From Enterovirga aerilata (GTDB lineage Bacteria; Pseudomonadota; Alphaproteobacteria; Rhizobiales; Beijerinckiaceae), in contig NZ_JABEPP010000006.1 in the NCBI RefSeq assembly GCF_013044135.1, positions 62,001-126,000 on the forward strand: 64,000 nt of DNA. The letters run 5' to 3'. The notes beneath the pieces are model-generated. The model ran no database searches. It was not told the DNA's origin and worked only from the letters and a program-made list of their open reading frames with translations. Shown here one piece after another: positions 47,899 through 56,085 of this stretch; the stretch's first letter is position 1, and the number at the start of each line of letters is the position of its first letter. Position numbers and translations under genes: made by a program.

Positions 47899-48459
47899 AT
47901 GTCGCGCCTGCGTTTCCTGACCGCCCGGGAGGTCTTCGAGTCGTTCCCCGGCCTGGCGGACGACATCAGGAGCGCGGCGACCGCGGACGCGCCGACGGCG
48001 TTCGTGCGCAATCTTGCGGCGGGGGACACGCCGGAGGATGCGCTCACCTTCTGCGCCTATGCGCTGGCGCGGCGCGAGGCGGTCTGGTGGGGCTGCCAAT
48101 GCGTGCGCGCGGTCGCGGAGATCAGGCCGGGCGAGGAGGACCCCTCGCTCCTTGCAGCGGAAGCCTGGGTGCGGGAGCCTGACGACGAGCATCGGATCGC
48201 GGCGCTTACCCTCGGCAACGAGAGCGACCGGCGCGGGCCGACGCCCTGGCTCGCGCTGGGGGCGGGCTGGTCGGGAGGCAACATCTCGCTGCTCGGCGGA
48301 GCCTCGGTGCCGAGCAAGCCCGACATGACGCCCAAGGCGGTCCGCACCGCGATCCTGGTGGCCCTCGCCCGGGTCGGCGCGAAGGAGCGGGCACCGCGGT
48401 TGAACTTCTGCGTCGAGGGCGGGCTCAGGCTGATGCAGCACGAGGCGCAAGGCGCCTGA
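47899..48459 (+). CDS. DUF6931-like T6SS-associated protein
   Basis: 186 residues, soluble, following vgrG by 9 nt. Features are FESFPGLADDIRSAATADAPTAFVRNLAAGDTPEDALTFCAYALARREAVWWGCQCVRAV, a segment I associate with the DUF6931 proteins found behind vgrG in alphaproteobacterial T6SS loci, and a C-terminal WLALGAGWSGGNISLLGG...RTAILVALARVGAKERAPRLNFCVEGG. Its position directly behind the spike gene suggests an adaptor or loading factor; the family assignment itself is from memory and not certain. Confidence 0.7.
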   Translation: MSRLRFLTAREVFESFPGLADDIRSAATADAPTAFVRNLAAGDTPEDALTFCAYALARREAVWWGCQCVRAVAEIRPGEEDPSLLAAEAWVREPDDEHRIAALTLGNESDRRGPTPWLALGAGWSGGNISLLGGASVPSKPDMTPKAVRTAILVALARVGAKERAPRLNFCVEGGLRLMQHEAQGA

Positions 48460-48616
48460 CGTCTCAGGCCACACTTTGACGCAGCACTTCGTCGGGCGCG
48501 ATCGTCGCGCGCCACCCCCGACCGCCTCGTGCTATAAACGGAGCCGGCATGGAGCGTGGTTCTGCGTCGGCTGACCCGTCACGCCATGCGGTGCGGCCGG
48601 GATGGGGTTCGGCAAG

Positions 48617-50176
48617 ATGGCGGTTCACCTCACGATCGAGAACGAGACGAGCCTGCCGGACGGGGGTCCGCTGAGCTACACGATTACGGGCAAGCGGGGC
48701 ATCGATATCGGCCGCGACGCCTATCTCGACTGGTGCCTGCCCGATCCCACCCGCACCGTCTCGGGCAAGCATTGCGAGATCCGCTATCGGGATGGCGGCT
48801 ACTGGTTGCACGACGTGTCCCGCAACGGCACCTTCCTGAACCGCAGCGCGTCCCGGATGCAGGAGGCGCACAGGCTTCGGGACGGCGACCGTATCGAGAT
48901 CGGCCGCTACATGATCCTGGTCAGGATCGATGGCGAGGAGGCTGCCGCCGAGCCGTCCGGTAGCGGTGCGGTCACGCCGGCAGCTCCGGCCGACTACTGG
49001 AACGCCGCCTTCGATGCGGCTCCGCCCATCTCGCCCAGGGAATTGCGGCCCGCGCGCGAGTCCCGCCCGGTCCAGGCGGATTTCCGGGAATGGGCGATCG
49101 ACGTTCCCCCGCCATCGCCGGGCGGCTTCGCCCATGAGGCGCCTTCGTACCCCGTACCGCCGCCGCCTTCCTTCGAGGACATGGCTTGGGCGAAAGGGCC
49201 ATCCGCGCCGCCTCCGCCGGCCGCCCCCGCCGTTCCGATGCCGAGCCCCCGCCGGCCGGTTGCGCCGCCCCCCGGGACCAGCCCGTGGGACGCTCCAGAG
49301 ACGCCGGTAGCTCCCGCGAGTTGGACGGCGCCGGCCTTCGACCCGCCTCCTCCCGCACCGGCTCCCGACGCTTGGCCGGCGCCTCCTCCTCCGACCTCTG
49401 CGGCCGAATGGGCCGCCCCGCCGCTTCAGCCCGTCGCCCCCCCTGCGAGCGACAATCCCTGGGGGCGGCCCTCGCTCGGCCCGGATCGCGCACGCGCCCC
49501 GGGCCCGGTGTCACCGGTTCTCGCGCCCGACGCCGAGTCCTTCCCTACGACTTCTCGGCCGGCCCCCGGCTCTCCGTCCGCTGCGGCGGAGTTCGTGGCC
49601 CGTTTCGCCAAAGGCGCGGGCGTGCCGGCCGACATCCTCGACTGGCGGGATCCCGGCGACATGGCGGAGGAACTCGGCGTCCTCACGAGGCTTGCGGCCG
49701 AGAATCTGAAGCAACTCCTCTCGGCCCGGGCGGAATCGAAGCGCGCCGCCAGGACCGGCAGCCACACTATGATCCAGGCGCTCGACAACAATCCGCTGAA
49801 GTTCTCGCCGACGATCGACGACGCGCTGAAGATCATGCTGGGCCGGCCGTCCAGCGGCTATCTCGATGCGAGGCGGGCGCTCGAGCAGAGTTTCAAGGAC
49901 CTCAAGGTCCACCAGGTGAAGACTTACTCCGCCATGCAGCACGCCTTGCGCCTGCTCATGGAGGACCTCGACCCCGCCGCCATCGAGGAATCGATCGGGG
50001 GCGACCGCGGCATCGGCGGCCTGCTCGGATCGAAGAAGGCGAAGCTGTGGGACCTCTATGTCACCCGCTGGGATACGCTGACCTCGCCGCATGAGGATGG
50101 CATGGTGGACGCCTTCATGATGTTCTTCGCCGAATGCTACGACCGGGGCGGGGGAAAGACCGGAGGCGGGAGCTAA
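48617..50176 (+). CDS. tagH: T6SS FHA-domain protein (Fha/TagH)
   Basis: 519 residues. The N-terminal FHA domain (about 1-100) has IDIGRDAYLDWCLPDPTRTVSGKHCEIRYRDGGYWLHDVSRNGTFLN, with the phosphothreonine-binding Arg, Ser-x-x-His and Asn. A ~250-residue Pro/Ala-rich linker follows, then the C-terminal TagH domain (MIQALDNNPLKFSPTIDDALKIMLGRPSSGYLDARRALEQSFKDLKVHQVKTYSAMQHALRLLMEDLDP). It reads out PpkA phosphorylation to license T6SS assembly. An ATG 15 nt upstream is an alternative start; MAVHLTIENETSLPDGG fits family N-termini. Confidence 0.93.
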   Translation: MAVHLTIENETSLPDGGPLSYTITGKRGIDIGRDAYLDWCLPDPTRTVSGKHCEIRYRDGGYWLHDVSRNGTFLNRSASRMQEAHRLRDGDRIEIGRYMILVRIDGEEAAAEPSGSGAVTPAAPADYWNAAFDAAPPISPRELRPARESRPVQADFREWAIDVPPPSPGGFAHEAPSYPVPPPPSFEDMAWAKGPSAPPPPAAPAVPMPSPRRPVAPPPGTSPWDAPETPVAPASWTAPAFDPPPPAPAPDAWPAPPPPTSAAEWAAPPLQPVAPPASDNPWGRPSLGPDRARAPGPVSPVLAPDAESFPTTSRPAPGSPSAAAEFVARFAKGAGVPADILDWRDPGDMAEELGVLTRLAAENLKQLLSARAESKRAARTGSHTMIQALDNNPLKFSPTIDDALKIMLGRPSSGYLDARRALEQSFKDLKVHQVKTYSAMQHALRLLMEDLDPAAIEESIGGDRGIGGLLGSKKAKLWDLYVTRWDTLTSPHEDGMVDAFMMFFAECYDRGGGKTGGGS

Positions 50177-50330
50177 GCTGCTTGGCGACGTCTTGGGCCG
50201 CGGTGTGATCGAAACGACAGCACGCAATGAATTTGCAACCGTGACAGGGCAAAGCTTCGCGGCAAGGTTCCGTTCGGGATGACAGCAGGACCGAACTCCG
50301 CTACTCCTTGACGCTCACAGGAGACGAACC

Positions 50331-50858
50331 ATGTCGCGCAGGTCCCATGCGCTGGCGCTGGCGCTGGCGCTGGCGCTCGGCGCCGGCCTGGCCGGTCTCC
50401 TCGCCACCGCCGCCCTGGCGCAGGCTCCCGCGCCGAACACCACCGCGGAAGCCCGGCTCGCCTGGGCCAAGCGCCATGTCGAGCTGGTCTGCCAGCCGCT
50501 CGAGGCGCAGAAGATGTTCGACAAGGCGACCCGCTGCTACAACGACGTGGCGCGTCTGATGGGTCTGGCCTCGCGCGAGACGACGGTCACGGCAGAGCGT
50601 GCGGCTCCGGGCCCGGCCCCGTCCGCCGAGAGCGCCCCCGCTGCCACGAACCACGCAACGCCGAAGGCTCGCCCCGCCATCCGTCCGGCCCCTGTCCGGA
50701 CCGCCTTAGCGAGGCCGGCTCCGGTCAGGATCGCGGCGGCTCCCGCGCGTCCGCGGCCGGCGGTCGCTGCGCAGACCGATGCCCCGGCGGCCTCCCGCTC
50801 GAGCCGCTGCTCCGGCATGAGCTGCATGCGCTACACGCTGCTCGGCGTCGGCTTTTGA
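50331..50858 (+). CDS. Secreted Pro/Ala-rich hypothetical protein ending in GVGF
   Basis: 175 residues. The signal peptide contains a run of Leu-Ala pairs (ALALALALALGAGLAGLLATAALA) encoded by a CTGGCG hexamer repeat. The mature protein has a short helical part with two Cys (VELVCQPLEAQKMFDKATRCYND), a long Pro/Ala/Arg-rich stretch, and two Cys near the end in RCSGMSCMRYTLLGVGF. Function unknown. The last four residues match the end of the caspase-like protein. It is the last plus-strand gene of the T6SS region, and its 3' end faces the transglycosylase gene. Confidence 0.7.
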   Translation: MSRRSHALALALALALGAGLAGLLATAALAQAPAPNTTAEARLAWAKRHVELVCQPLEAQKMFDKATRCYNDVARLMGLASRETTVTAERAAPGPAPSAESAPAATNHATPKARPAIRPAPVRTALARPAPVRIAAAPARPRPAVAAQTDAPAASRSSRCSGMSCMRYTLLGVGF

Positions 50859-50913
50859 CCGGCTGAGCCGTCCGGGCCGGCCGAGCGCGCCCGGGCATTC
50901 CGTCCGGTAGGGA

Positions 50914-52566
50914 CTACTGGCGGGTCCGCCTGGTCGCGTCCTGCTCTCCGCGCCTCCGGTTCTTGTCGCCCGCGGCGACGCCATGGACGTTCCGGTAGCG
51001 ATCGAGCCTGAGCGAGATCATCGTCTCGAATTTGTCCTTCACCTCCGAGACGGAGAGCTTCTTGGCACCGCCATCCGGCGCGCTCGTGTAGAAGATCGTC
51101 TTGTTCGCCTCCGCCGGCTTCGGCAGGAGTTCCGCCGCCGCCAGGGTCGGTGCGTTCGCCACCCGGTCTATGAGGCGTTCGGCTCCGTCCGGCCCTAGGA
51201 AATGGACGAGGTAGACCTCGCCGCCGGTGAGCGGGCGCCCGATGCGCCTCTGGATGCGCAGAGAATCCCGTTTCAGCATCTCGGCCGCGAAGATCGCGGA
51301 GAGATAGGCGTCGCGCCGGAGATCCAGGATGCGGGTGCGCTCGGCGGGCGCCAGGGGCCCGCTCTGGACGAGCCTCGCCTCCCTATCGAGGCCGTAGGCC
51401 GTGCCGAAATCGCGCACGACGCCGAGCCAGGTGCGCTCGATGAACTGGAACAGGCCCGTCGCCGAGGAGGTCTGGGCCTGGATCTCCGTTGCGAAGCTCG
51501 ATTCCTTGTCCGCGATCGCCATGAGCAGAACGGGGTCCACCTGCGTCAGGCGCGAGGCGCGGATGATCTTCTCGACGAGATGCCGCCTGATCTTCATGGG
51601 ACCGAAGGCCAGGAGCTCGTCGGGGTTGCGCGGTCCCTTGGCTTCGAGCTCGAGGGCGAGCGCATTGTAGGCTGCGAGCTCGGGCCGCTGCCGGCCGCCC
51701 TTGTCCTTCACGGCCGAGAGGTCGCCCTTGAGCAACGACTGCCCGATCGAGGGGGCGAGCTTCACGGACGGAGCCGACAGGGGCTTCGCCTCGGCGAGGC
51801 TCGCGGCCTTGCTATCGCCGACGGAGGGGGCGAGTCGGATCGACGGCATGACGGAGCTCGAGGAATCCGCCTCGATATCCTCCACCTCGTAGAGCTGCTC
51901 GGCGACCTCGGCCGAGACGATGAGGACGGGCCGGTCGGAGGCGAGCGACAGGATCGCGGTCGCCTGGACGAGTTCCTGATCCTCCTCGGGGACCTCCGGC
52001 ACGAGCAGCCAGCCGATCCCGGCAGCGAGCGCCGCGAGGCCGGCGATCCCGCCGATCGCAACATATTGCCAGCGCTCCGCCAGAGCGGCCAGGAGTCCGT
52101 TCCTTCGCTGCGCCAGCGTCTCGGCGGTTCGCAGCACTTCCGGCTGGGCGGCGAGGTTCTCGGTGAAGTCGCGCACACCGTCGAACCAGTCGACCTGGTT
52201 CATCCCGGCCTCGCTCTCGGCCTTGAGCTGCTCCGCTCCCGAATGGAGGAACTCCGCCGTCTGGACCGGCACGCCCAGCTCGCGACGGAGGTCGCGGGCG
52301 GTCATGCGGTCCTGCCCGGCGACGATGTAGATCGCCAGGAACCAATGCCTGAGCGTGGGCTCCGGCCGCGCGAAGGGGCTTCCCACGGTCGGGAAGCTCA
52401 TAAGCCCGCAGGCCCTGCAGGCCAGCGCTCGGCGCTTCGGCACGAAGGCATAGCCCGCCCGGGTGTCGCAGGCCTTGCACGGCCCATCCCCGTGCTGAAG
52501 GCGCAGCAGCGCCTGGAGGCAGGCCTCCTCGGTCAGCTGCGCGTCGAGCGCCTTCGCGTTCCGCAA
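50914..52566 (-). CDS. Membrane lytic transglycosylase fused to an IS1595-transposase-like zinc ribbon
   Basis: 550 residues from a TTG start with AGGA 8 nt upstream. Residues 30-53 form a CX2C-X16-CX2C zinc ribbon (C30, C33, C50, C53). Residues 54-107 (FARPEPTLRHWFLAIYIVA...RDLRRELGVPVQTAEFL) resemble the region after the ribbon in IS1595/ISXO2 transposases. A membrane helix lies at about 167-189, then a disordered periplasmic linker with two similar 11-residue units (242-252, 267-277). The SLT domain (about 325-465) has catalytic Glu355 in ADKESSF and SSATGLFQF. It would cut peptidoglycan to let the T6SS pass. It lies 91 nt after ppkA on the same strand. Confidence 0.85.
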   Translation of the reverse strand: MRNAKALDAQLTEEACLQALLRLQHGDGPCKACDTRAGYAFVPKRRALACRACGLMSFPTVGSPFARPEPTLRHWFLAIYIVAGQDRMTARDLRRELGVPVQTAEFLHSGAEQLKAESEAGMNQVDWFDGVRDFTENLAAQPEVLRTAETLAQRRNGLLAALAERWQYVAIGGIAGLAALAAGIGWLLVPEVPEEDQELVQATAILSLASDRPVLIVSAEVAEQLYEVEDIEADSSSSVMPSIRLAPSVGDSKAASLAEAKPLSAPSVKLAPSIGQSLLKGDLSAVKDKGGRQRPELAAYNALALELEAKGPRNPDELLAFGPMKIRRHLVEKIIRASRLTQVDPVLLMAIADKESSFATEIQAQTSSATGLFQFIERTWLGVVRDFGTAYGLDREARLVQSGPLAPAERTRILDLRRDAYLSAIFAAEMLKRDSLRIQRRIGRPLTGGEVYLVHFLGPDGAERLIDRVANAPTLAAAELLPKPAEANKTIFYTSAPDGGAKKLSVSEVKDKFETMISLRLDRYRNVHGVAAGDKNRRRGEQDATRRTRQ

Positions 52567-52657
52567 GGGACGATCCTGAGCGGTGCCCGCCCCGCGATCG
52601 AGGCTGGCCTCTCCGTCGGCAGTCTAGCCGATCGGCCGCGCCTCTTCGACCCGGGGA

Positions 52658-54493
52658 TCAGCCTCCGAGCTTGAAGTAGCGCGTCGCCACGCCGGAGACC
52701 TGCCCCCGCGAGGTCTCGTCCTGAAGCTGCCGGAAGAACCTGTCGGCATTCGCCGGGCCGGAGAGCTTCAGGCTTGGGAGCGGCCGCGGCGAGGCGATCG
52801 CGATCACGAGCTGCGGCTTCTCGCCGGCGGAGCTCGCTTCGAGCCGCAGGCTGAAATTGATCGCGTCCCCGCTCCGCTTTGCGAAGGGGCCGAGACTGTG
52901 GACGAGCCCGTCATCCGCGACCAGCAGGAGCTCGACATTGGCATCGGCCTTACCGTCGACGGAGCCGCGCAGTTCCTGGCCGCTGCGCAGACGGTCGGAC
53001 TGGATGGTGAGGCGCGGCGCGCGGCTGCCGCGCTGCGTCGCCTTCCGGGCAAGGAACTCCACCGCAGGGCATTGGGCGCTGGTCACCTGCCGCAGGCCGA
53101 TCTCCGGCTCGAAACCCAGGTTGCGCTGAAAGGCGGTGTCGAATTCGACGAAGGGCGTCGGGCTTGCCCCGAAGGCCTCGATGCGCGCCTCACGGGCGGC
53201 GATCGCGATCGGCGCGACGAAGAAGCAGTCGCCGCCCGTGTAGTCGCGAAGGAAGCTCGCCACCTGGTCCGGGCTCGCTGGGCCAGCCGCCCGCGGCATC
53301 TCGGGCGGGGGCGGAGCGGGAGCCGCTGCCGGCGGCAGGTTCGCGATCTCGGCCGGCGGCTCGGGCTGCGGCTCGGTCCGAGGCGGCGGCGCTTGCGGCA
53401 GCAGCGCCTCGCCCCCATCCGGTGGGGGGGCCGGCTCGGCGCTCCGGCCGGGACTCGCGTCCGAGGCGCTCGGCAGCCCCGCCATCCGCTCGCCGGGACC
53501 CGACATGGCCGCCGGGGCGCCGCCGCCACCGGGGACGAGCTGCCGCAGCTGCGGAGCGAGGAGATATCCCGCTCCGCCGAGGCCGCCGAGCAGGAGCAGC
53601 ACGCCCGCCGCGATGGCGAGGCCCTTCATGCCCCGCGCCCCGCGCCGCCCGCCGCTCGGCGCCCATTCGACCACTTCCGACATACTGGCCGGCCGGTCCT
53701 TGGGATTGGGCTGCAGCATCCGTTGCAGGAGCGGCCGGAAGCGCGGATCGACGCCGGTGAGGTCGGGCACGCGGCGTCGCTTCTCGATCACGTCGACATG
53801 GCTGTGCCCCATGTCGATCGCCTTGCCGAGCGCGGCTTCCGCGAGGACCAGCCCAAGGCTGTAGATGTCGGACTGCGCGGTGACGTTGCCGCCGAAGAGC
53901 CCAAGCTGCTCCGGGGAGACGTAGCTGAACTTGCCGGCGAAGCCGCTGCCGATCACCGTCCCCTCGCCCTGGCCGGAGCGGGCGATGCCGAAATCGATGA
54001 TCTTGGCTCTGGCGAGGTTCTCGCCGGGGAGGATGATGTTGTCGGGCGAGACGTCGCGGTGGATGATGCCGAGCTCGTGTGCGGCCTGCAGGCCCGAGGC
54101 GAGCCGCTTCTGCAGAACCCGGAGCTGCTCGAGGTTCAGAGGGCCCTTCTGCAGGAACTCGGAGAGCGACTTCCCCTCCACGAATTCCATCGCCAGGTAG
54201 GGCAGGCCCCGGTCGATGGAGAAGACGAAATAGCGGACGATCGCCTCGTGGTAGAGGTTGCGGAGAGCGGAGGCCTCTCGCTTGAAGAGCGCGAGTGCGG
54301 CCGCGTTCTGGGCGAATTCGGGCCGGATCGTTTTGATCGCGACCTCGTCCCCCGTCTCGATGGCATGGCCGCGATAGACCTCGCCCATCCCGCCGGTCGC
54401 AAGCAGACTGTCGATCTCGTAGATCTCGTTCAGCCTGTAGCCCGGTGTGATCCGGCTGAACGGTCCGGGCGCGATGACCGTCTCGTCGGTCAT
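52658..54493 (-). CDS. ppkA: T6SS-associated Ser/Thr protein kinase PpkA
   Basis: 611 residues. The cytoplasmic kinase domain (about 15-275) has a Gly-rich loop LLATGGMGEVYRG, Lys in VAIKTIRPE, catalytic HRDVSPDNIIL, DFGIA and SPEQLG, so all catalytic residues are present. One transmembrane helix (about 292-313) is followed by a Pro-rich linker and a ~200-residue periplasmic region with DYTGGDCFFVAPIAI and Cys residues. It phosphorylates Fha to activate the T6SS. It overlaps the pppA stop by 4 nt. Confidence 0.93.
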   Translation of the reverse strand: MTDETVIAPGPFSRITPGYRLNEIYEIDSLLATGGMGEVYRGHAIETGDEVAIKTIRPEFAQNAAALALFKREASALRNLYHEAIVRYFVFSIDRGLPYLAMEFVEGKSLSEFLQKGPLNLEQLRVLQKRLASGLQAAHELGIIHRDVSPDNIILPGENLARAKIIDFGIARSGQGEGTVIGSGFAGKFSYVSPEQLGLFGGNVTAQSDIYSLGLVLAEAALGKAIDMGHSHVDVIEKRRRVPDLTGVDPRFRPLLQRMLQPNPKDRPASMSEVVEWAPSGGRRGARGMKGLAIAAGVLLLLGGLGGAGYLLAPQLRQLVPGGGGAPAAMSGPGERMAGLPSASDASPGRSAEPAPPPDGGEALLPQAPPPRTEPQPEPPAEIANLPPAAAPAPPPPEMPRAAGPASPDQVASFLRDYTGGDCFFVAPIAIAAREARIEAFGASPTPFVEFDTAFQRNLGFEPEIGLRQVTSAQCPAVEFLARKATQRGSRAPRLTIQSDRLRSGQELRGSVDGKADANVELLLVADDGLVHSLGPFAKRSGDAINFSLRLEASSAGEKPQLVIAIASPRPLPSLKLSGPANADRFFRQLQDETSRGQVSGVATRYFKLGG

Positions 54494-55356
54494 TGCATGG
54501 TCTCCGCCCGGGCATTCGAGCGCTGCCTCGTTCCACCTATCACGACCGTATCCGACGCATCCGGTGCCGGCCGCTTGGCCGCGACGCCTTCAAACCGCAC
54601 GACCACCACCGTCACGTTGTCGGTGGCGCCGCGCTCGAGCGTGAGCTCGACGAGCGCGTCTGTCGCCTGCTGGGCGCCCCCTCGTCCGACGCAGGCCAGG
54701 ATCTCGTGATCCTCGACATGCCCGGTCAGGCCGTCCGAGCAGATCACGAAGACATCCCCCGGGACGAGGGATCCGTGCTCGAGCTCGAGCTCCGGCTCGG
54801 CTCGCACGCCGATCGCGCGCGTGATCACGTTCCGGCGGGGCCAGACCTTGGCCTCCTCCGGCGTCAGGAGTCCCCGTTCCAGCAGGTCGCGGACCTCCGT
54901 ATGGTCGCGCGAGAGCTGCAGGATCGCGCCGTCGCGGGCGCGGTAGATCCGGCTGTCGCCGGACCAGACGCAGGCGAAGTGATCCTCGAAGGTGAGCAGG
55001 ATCGCGACGGTGGAGCCGACGATCTTGCCCCTCTGCGTCGCGATCTCGTGCAGCGCCATGTTGGCGCGCAGGATCCGGTCCTCGAGCCGGGCCAGCAGAT
55101 CCGCGGCCGAGACGGCGGTTCCGATCGTTTCCAGCGACTGCACGACCGTAGCACTTGCGAGCGCGCCGGCCTCGTGCCCGCCCATCCCGTCAGCCACGGC
55201 GAAAATTCCGTTCGCCGGCGCGACGAGATAGCTGTCCTCATTGACCTGGCGCACGCGACCGGGGTGGCTGGTCGCACCCACGTCGAAGGCGGCCGCATAT
55301 TCGGCGGGGTCGTTGAGGCCCACCTGATGGTGCTCGGACGCCATGGCGGTCGTCAT
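54490..55356 (-). CDS. pppA: T6SS-associated PP2C-type phosphatase PppA
   Basis: A 288-residue metal-dependent Ser/Thr phosphatase that reverses PpkA phosphorylation. It has the PP2C motifs ATSHPGRVRQVNEDSYLV, VADGMGGHEAGALAS, CVWSGDSRIYRARDG, ICSDGLTGHVEDHEI and GATDNVTVVVVRF; the metal-binding Asp residues are all present. It overlaps ppkA by 4 nt, the usual pairing, and follows tagF by 37 nt. Confidence 0.95.
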   Translation of the reverse strand: MTTAMASEHHQVGLNDPAEYAAAFDVGATSHPGRVRQVNEDSYLVAPANGIFAVADGMGGHEAGALASATVVQSLETIGTAVSAADLLARLEDRILRANMALHEIATQRGKIVGSTVAILLTFEDHFACVWSGDSRIYRARDGAILQLSRDHTEVRDLLERGLLTPEEAKVWPRRNVITRAIGVRAEPELELEHGSLVPGDVFVICSDGLTGHVEDHEILACVGRGGAQQATDALVELTLERGATDNVTVVVVRFEGVAAKRPAPDASDTVVIGGTRQRSNARAETMQ

Positions 55357-55393
55357 CCGGTTGTCGGCCGAAGCCGGGTCGTGAGCCCGCCGA

Positions 55394-56083
55394 TCATAGC
55401 GTCTCGTCGAAGCGGCCCGTCAACATGCCCGTGTATAGGTACGGGTCGGGCATCCTGCGCCCGACGATCACCTGCGGCGCGAAGCCTTCGCCGCCGAGCG
55501 TCCACCAGAAGGTCGCGCTGCCGTAGAGACGGGCGTGATCGAGCCGGCGCAGATCGGCCAGGATCGTACCGAACTGCGCCGATGAGGCGTTCGCGACGAC
55601 GGTGCCGTCCCGCGTCCGGACCAGGCCCTCGGTGGCAAGTGGCGGGGCAGGTCCCGGTTGCGGGGCGGCGAAGCGTTCGAAGGCGGTGCTGAGGGCTTCG
55701 AAGCTCGTCTCCTCGTTCAGCGCCGAAAGCAGGAGGTTCTCGGCCTGTTCGAGCCAGAGCTCGTAGGCCTCCATCTCGGGCGGGGGCAACTCGTCGCCGG
55801 GCTCCGCTCGGGCGAAGATCGTTAGGGGGAAGTAGCGGCCAACGCCGTCCACCGAAGGCATGATCGCGCCGAGGACCGCGCCGCCGCAGATCTCCCCGCC
55901 GAGCCAGAAGCGCCAGATCGGCGCGCGCAGGAAGGCGTCCTGCCAGGCGGACCCAAGCTTCATGCGGCTTGCCGAGATGCCGCCCTGGAGCCAGGGTTCC
56001 CAGGCCGAAAGGAACTCCTTGGGCGTCGTGATGGCGATGAAGTCCCGCTTGGACGGGAGCTTGCCGTAGAGGCCGCAGCGCAA
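55394..56083 (-). CDS. tagF: T6SS-associated protein TagF
   Basis: 229 residues. The N-terminus CGLYGKLPSKRDFIAI is the TagF signature. GSAWQDAFLRAPIWRFWLGGEICGGAVLGAIMPSVDGVGRYFPLTIFA follows. TagF is a post-translational repressor of T6SS acting in the threonine-phosphorylation branch through Fha. The start is a TTG 2 nt after the tssM stop; no ATG is available. Alphaproteobacterial relatives sometimes fuse TagF to PppA; here the two are separate neighbours. Confidence 0.9.
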   Translation of the reverse strand: MRCGLYGKLPSKRDFIAITTPKEFLSAWEPWLQGGISASRMKLGSAWQDAFLRAPIWRFWLGGEICGGAVLGAIMPSVDGVGRYFPLTIFARAEPGDELPPPEMEAYELWLEQAENLLLSALNEETSFEALSTAFERFAAPQPGPAPPLATEGLVRTRDGTVVANASSAQFGTILADLRRLDHARLYGSATFWWTLGGEGFAPQVIVGRRMPDPYLYTGMLTGRFDETL

Positions 56084-56085
56084 GG

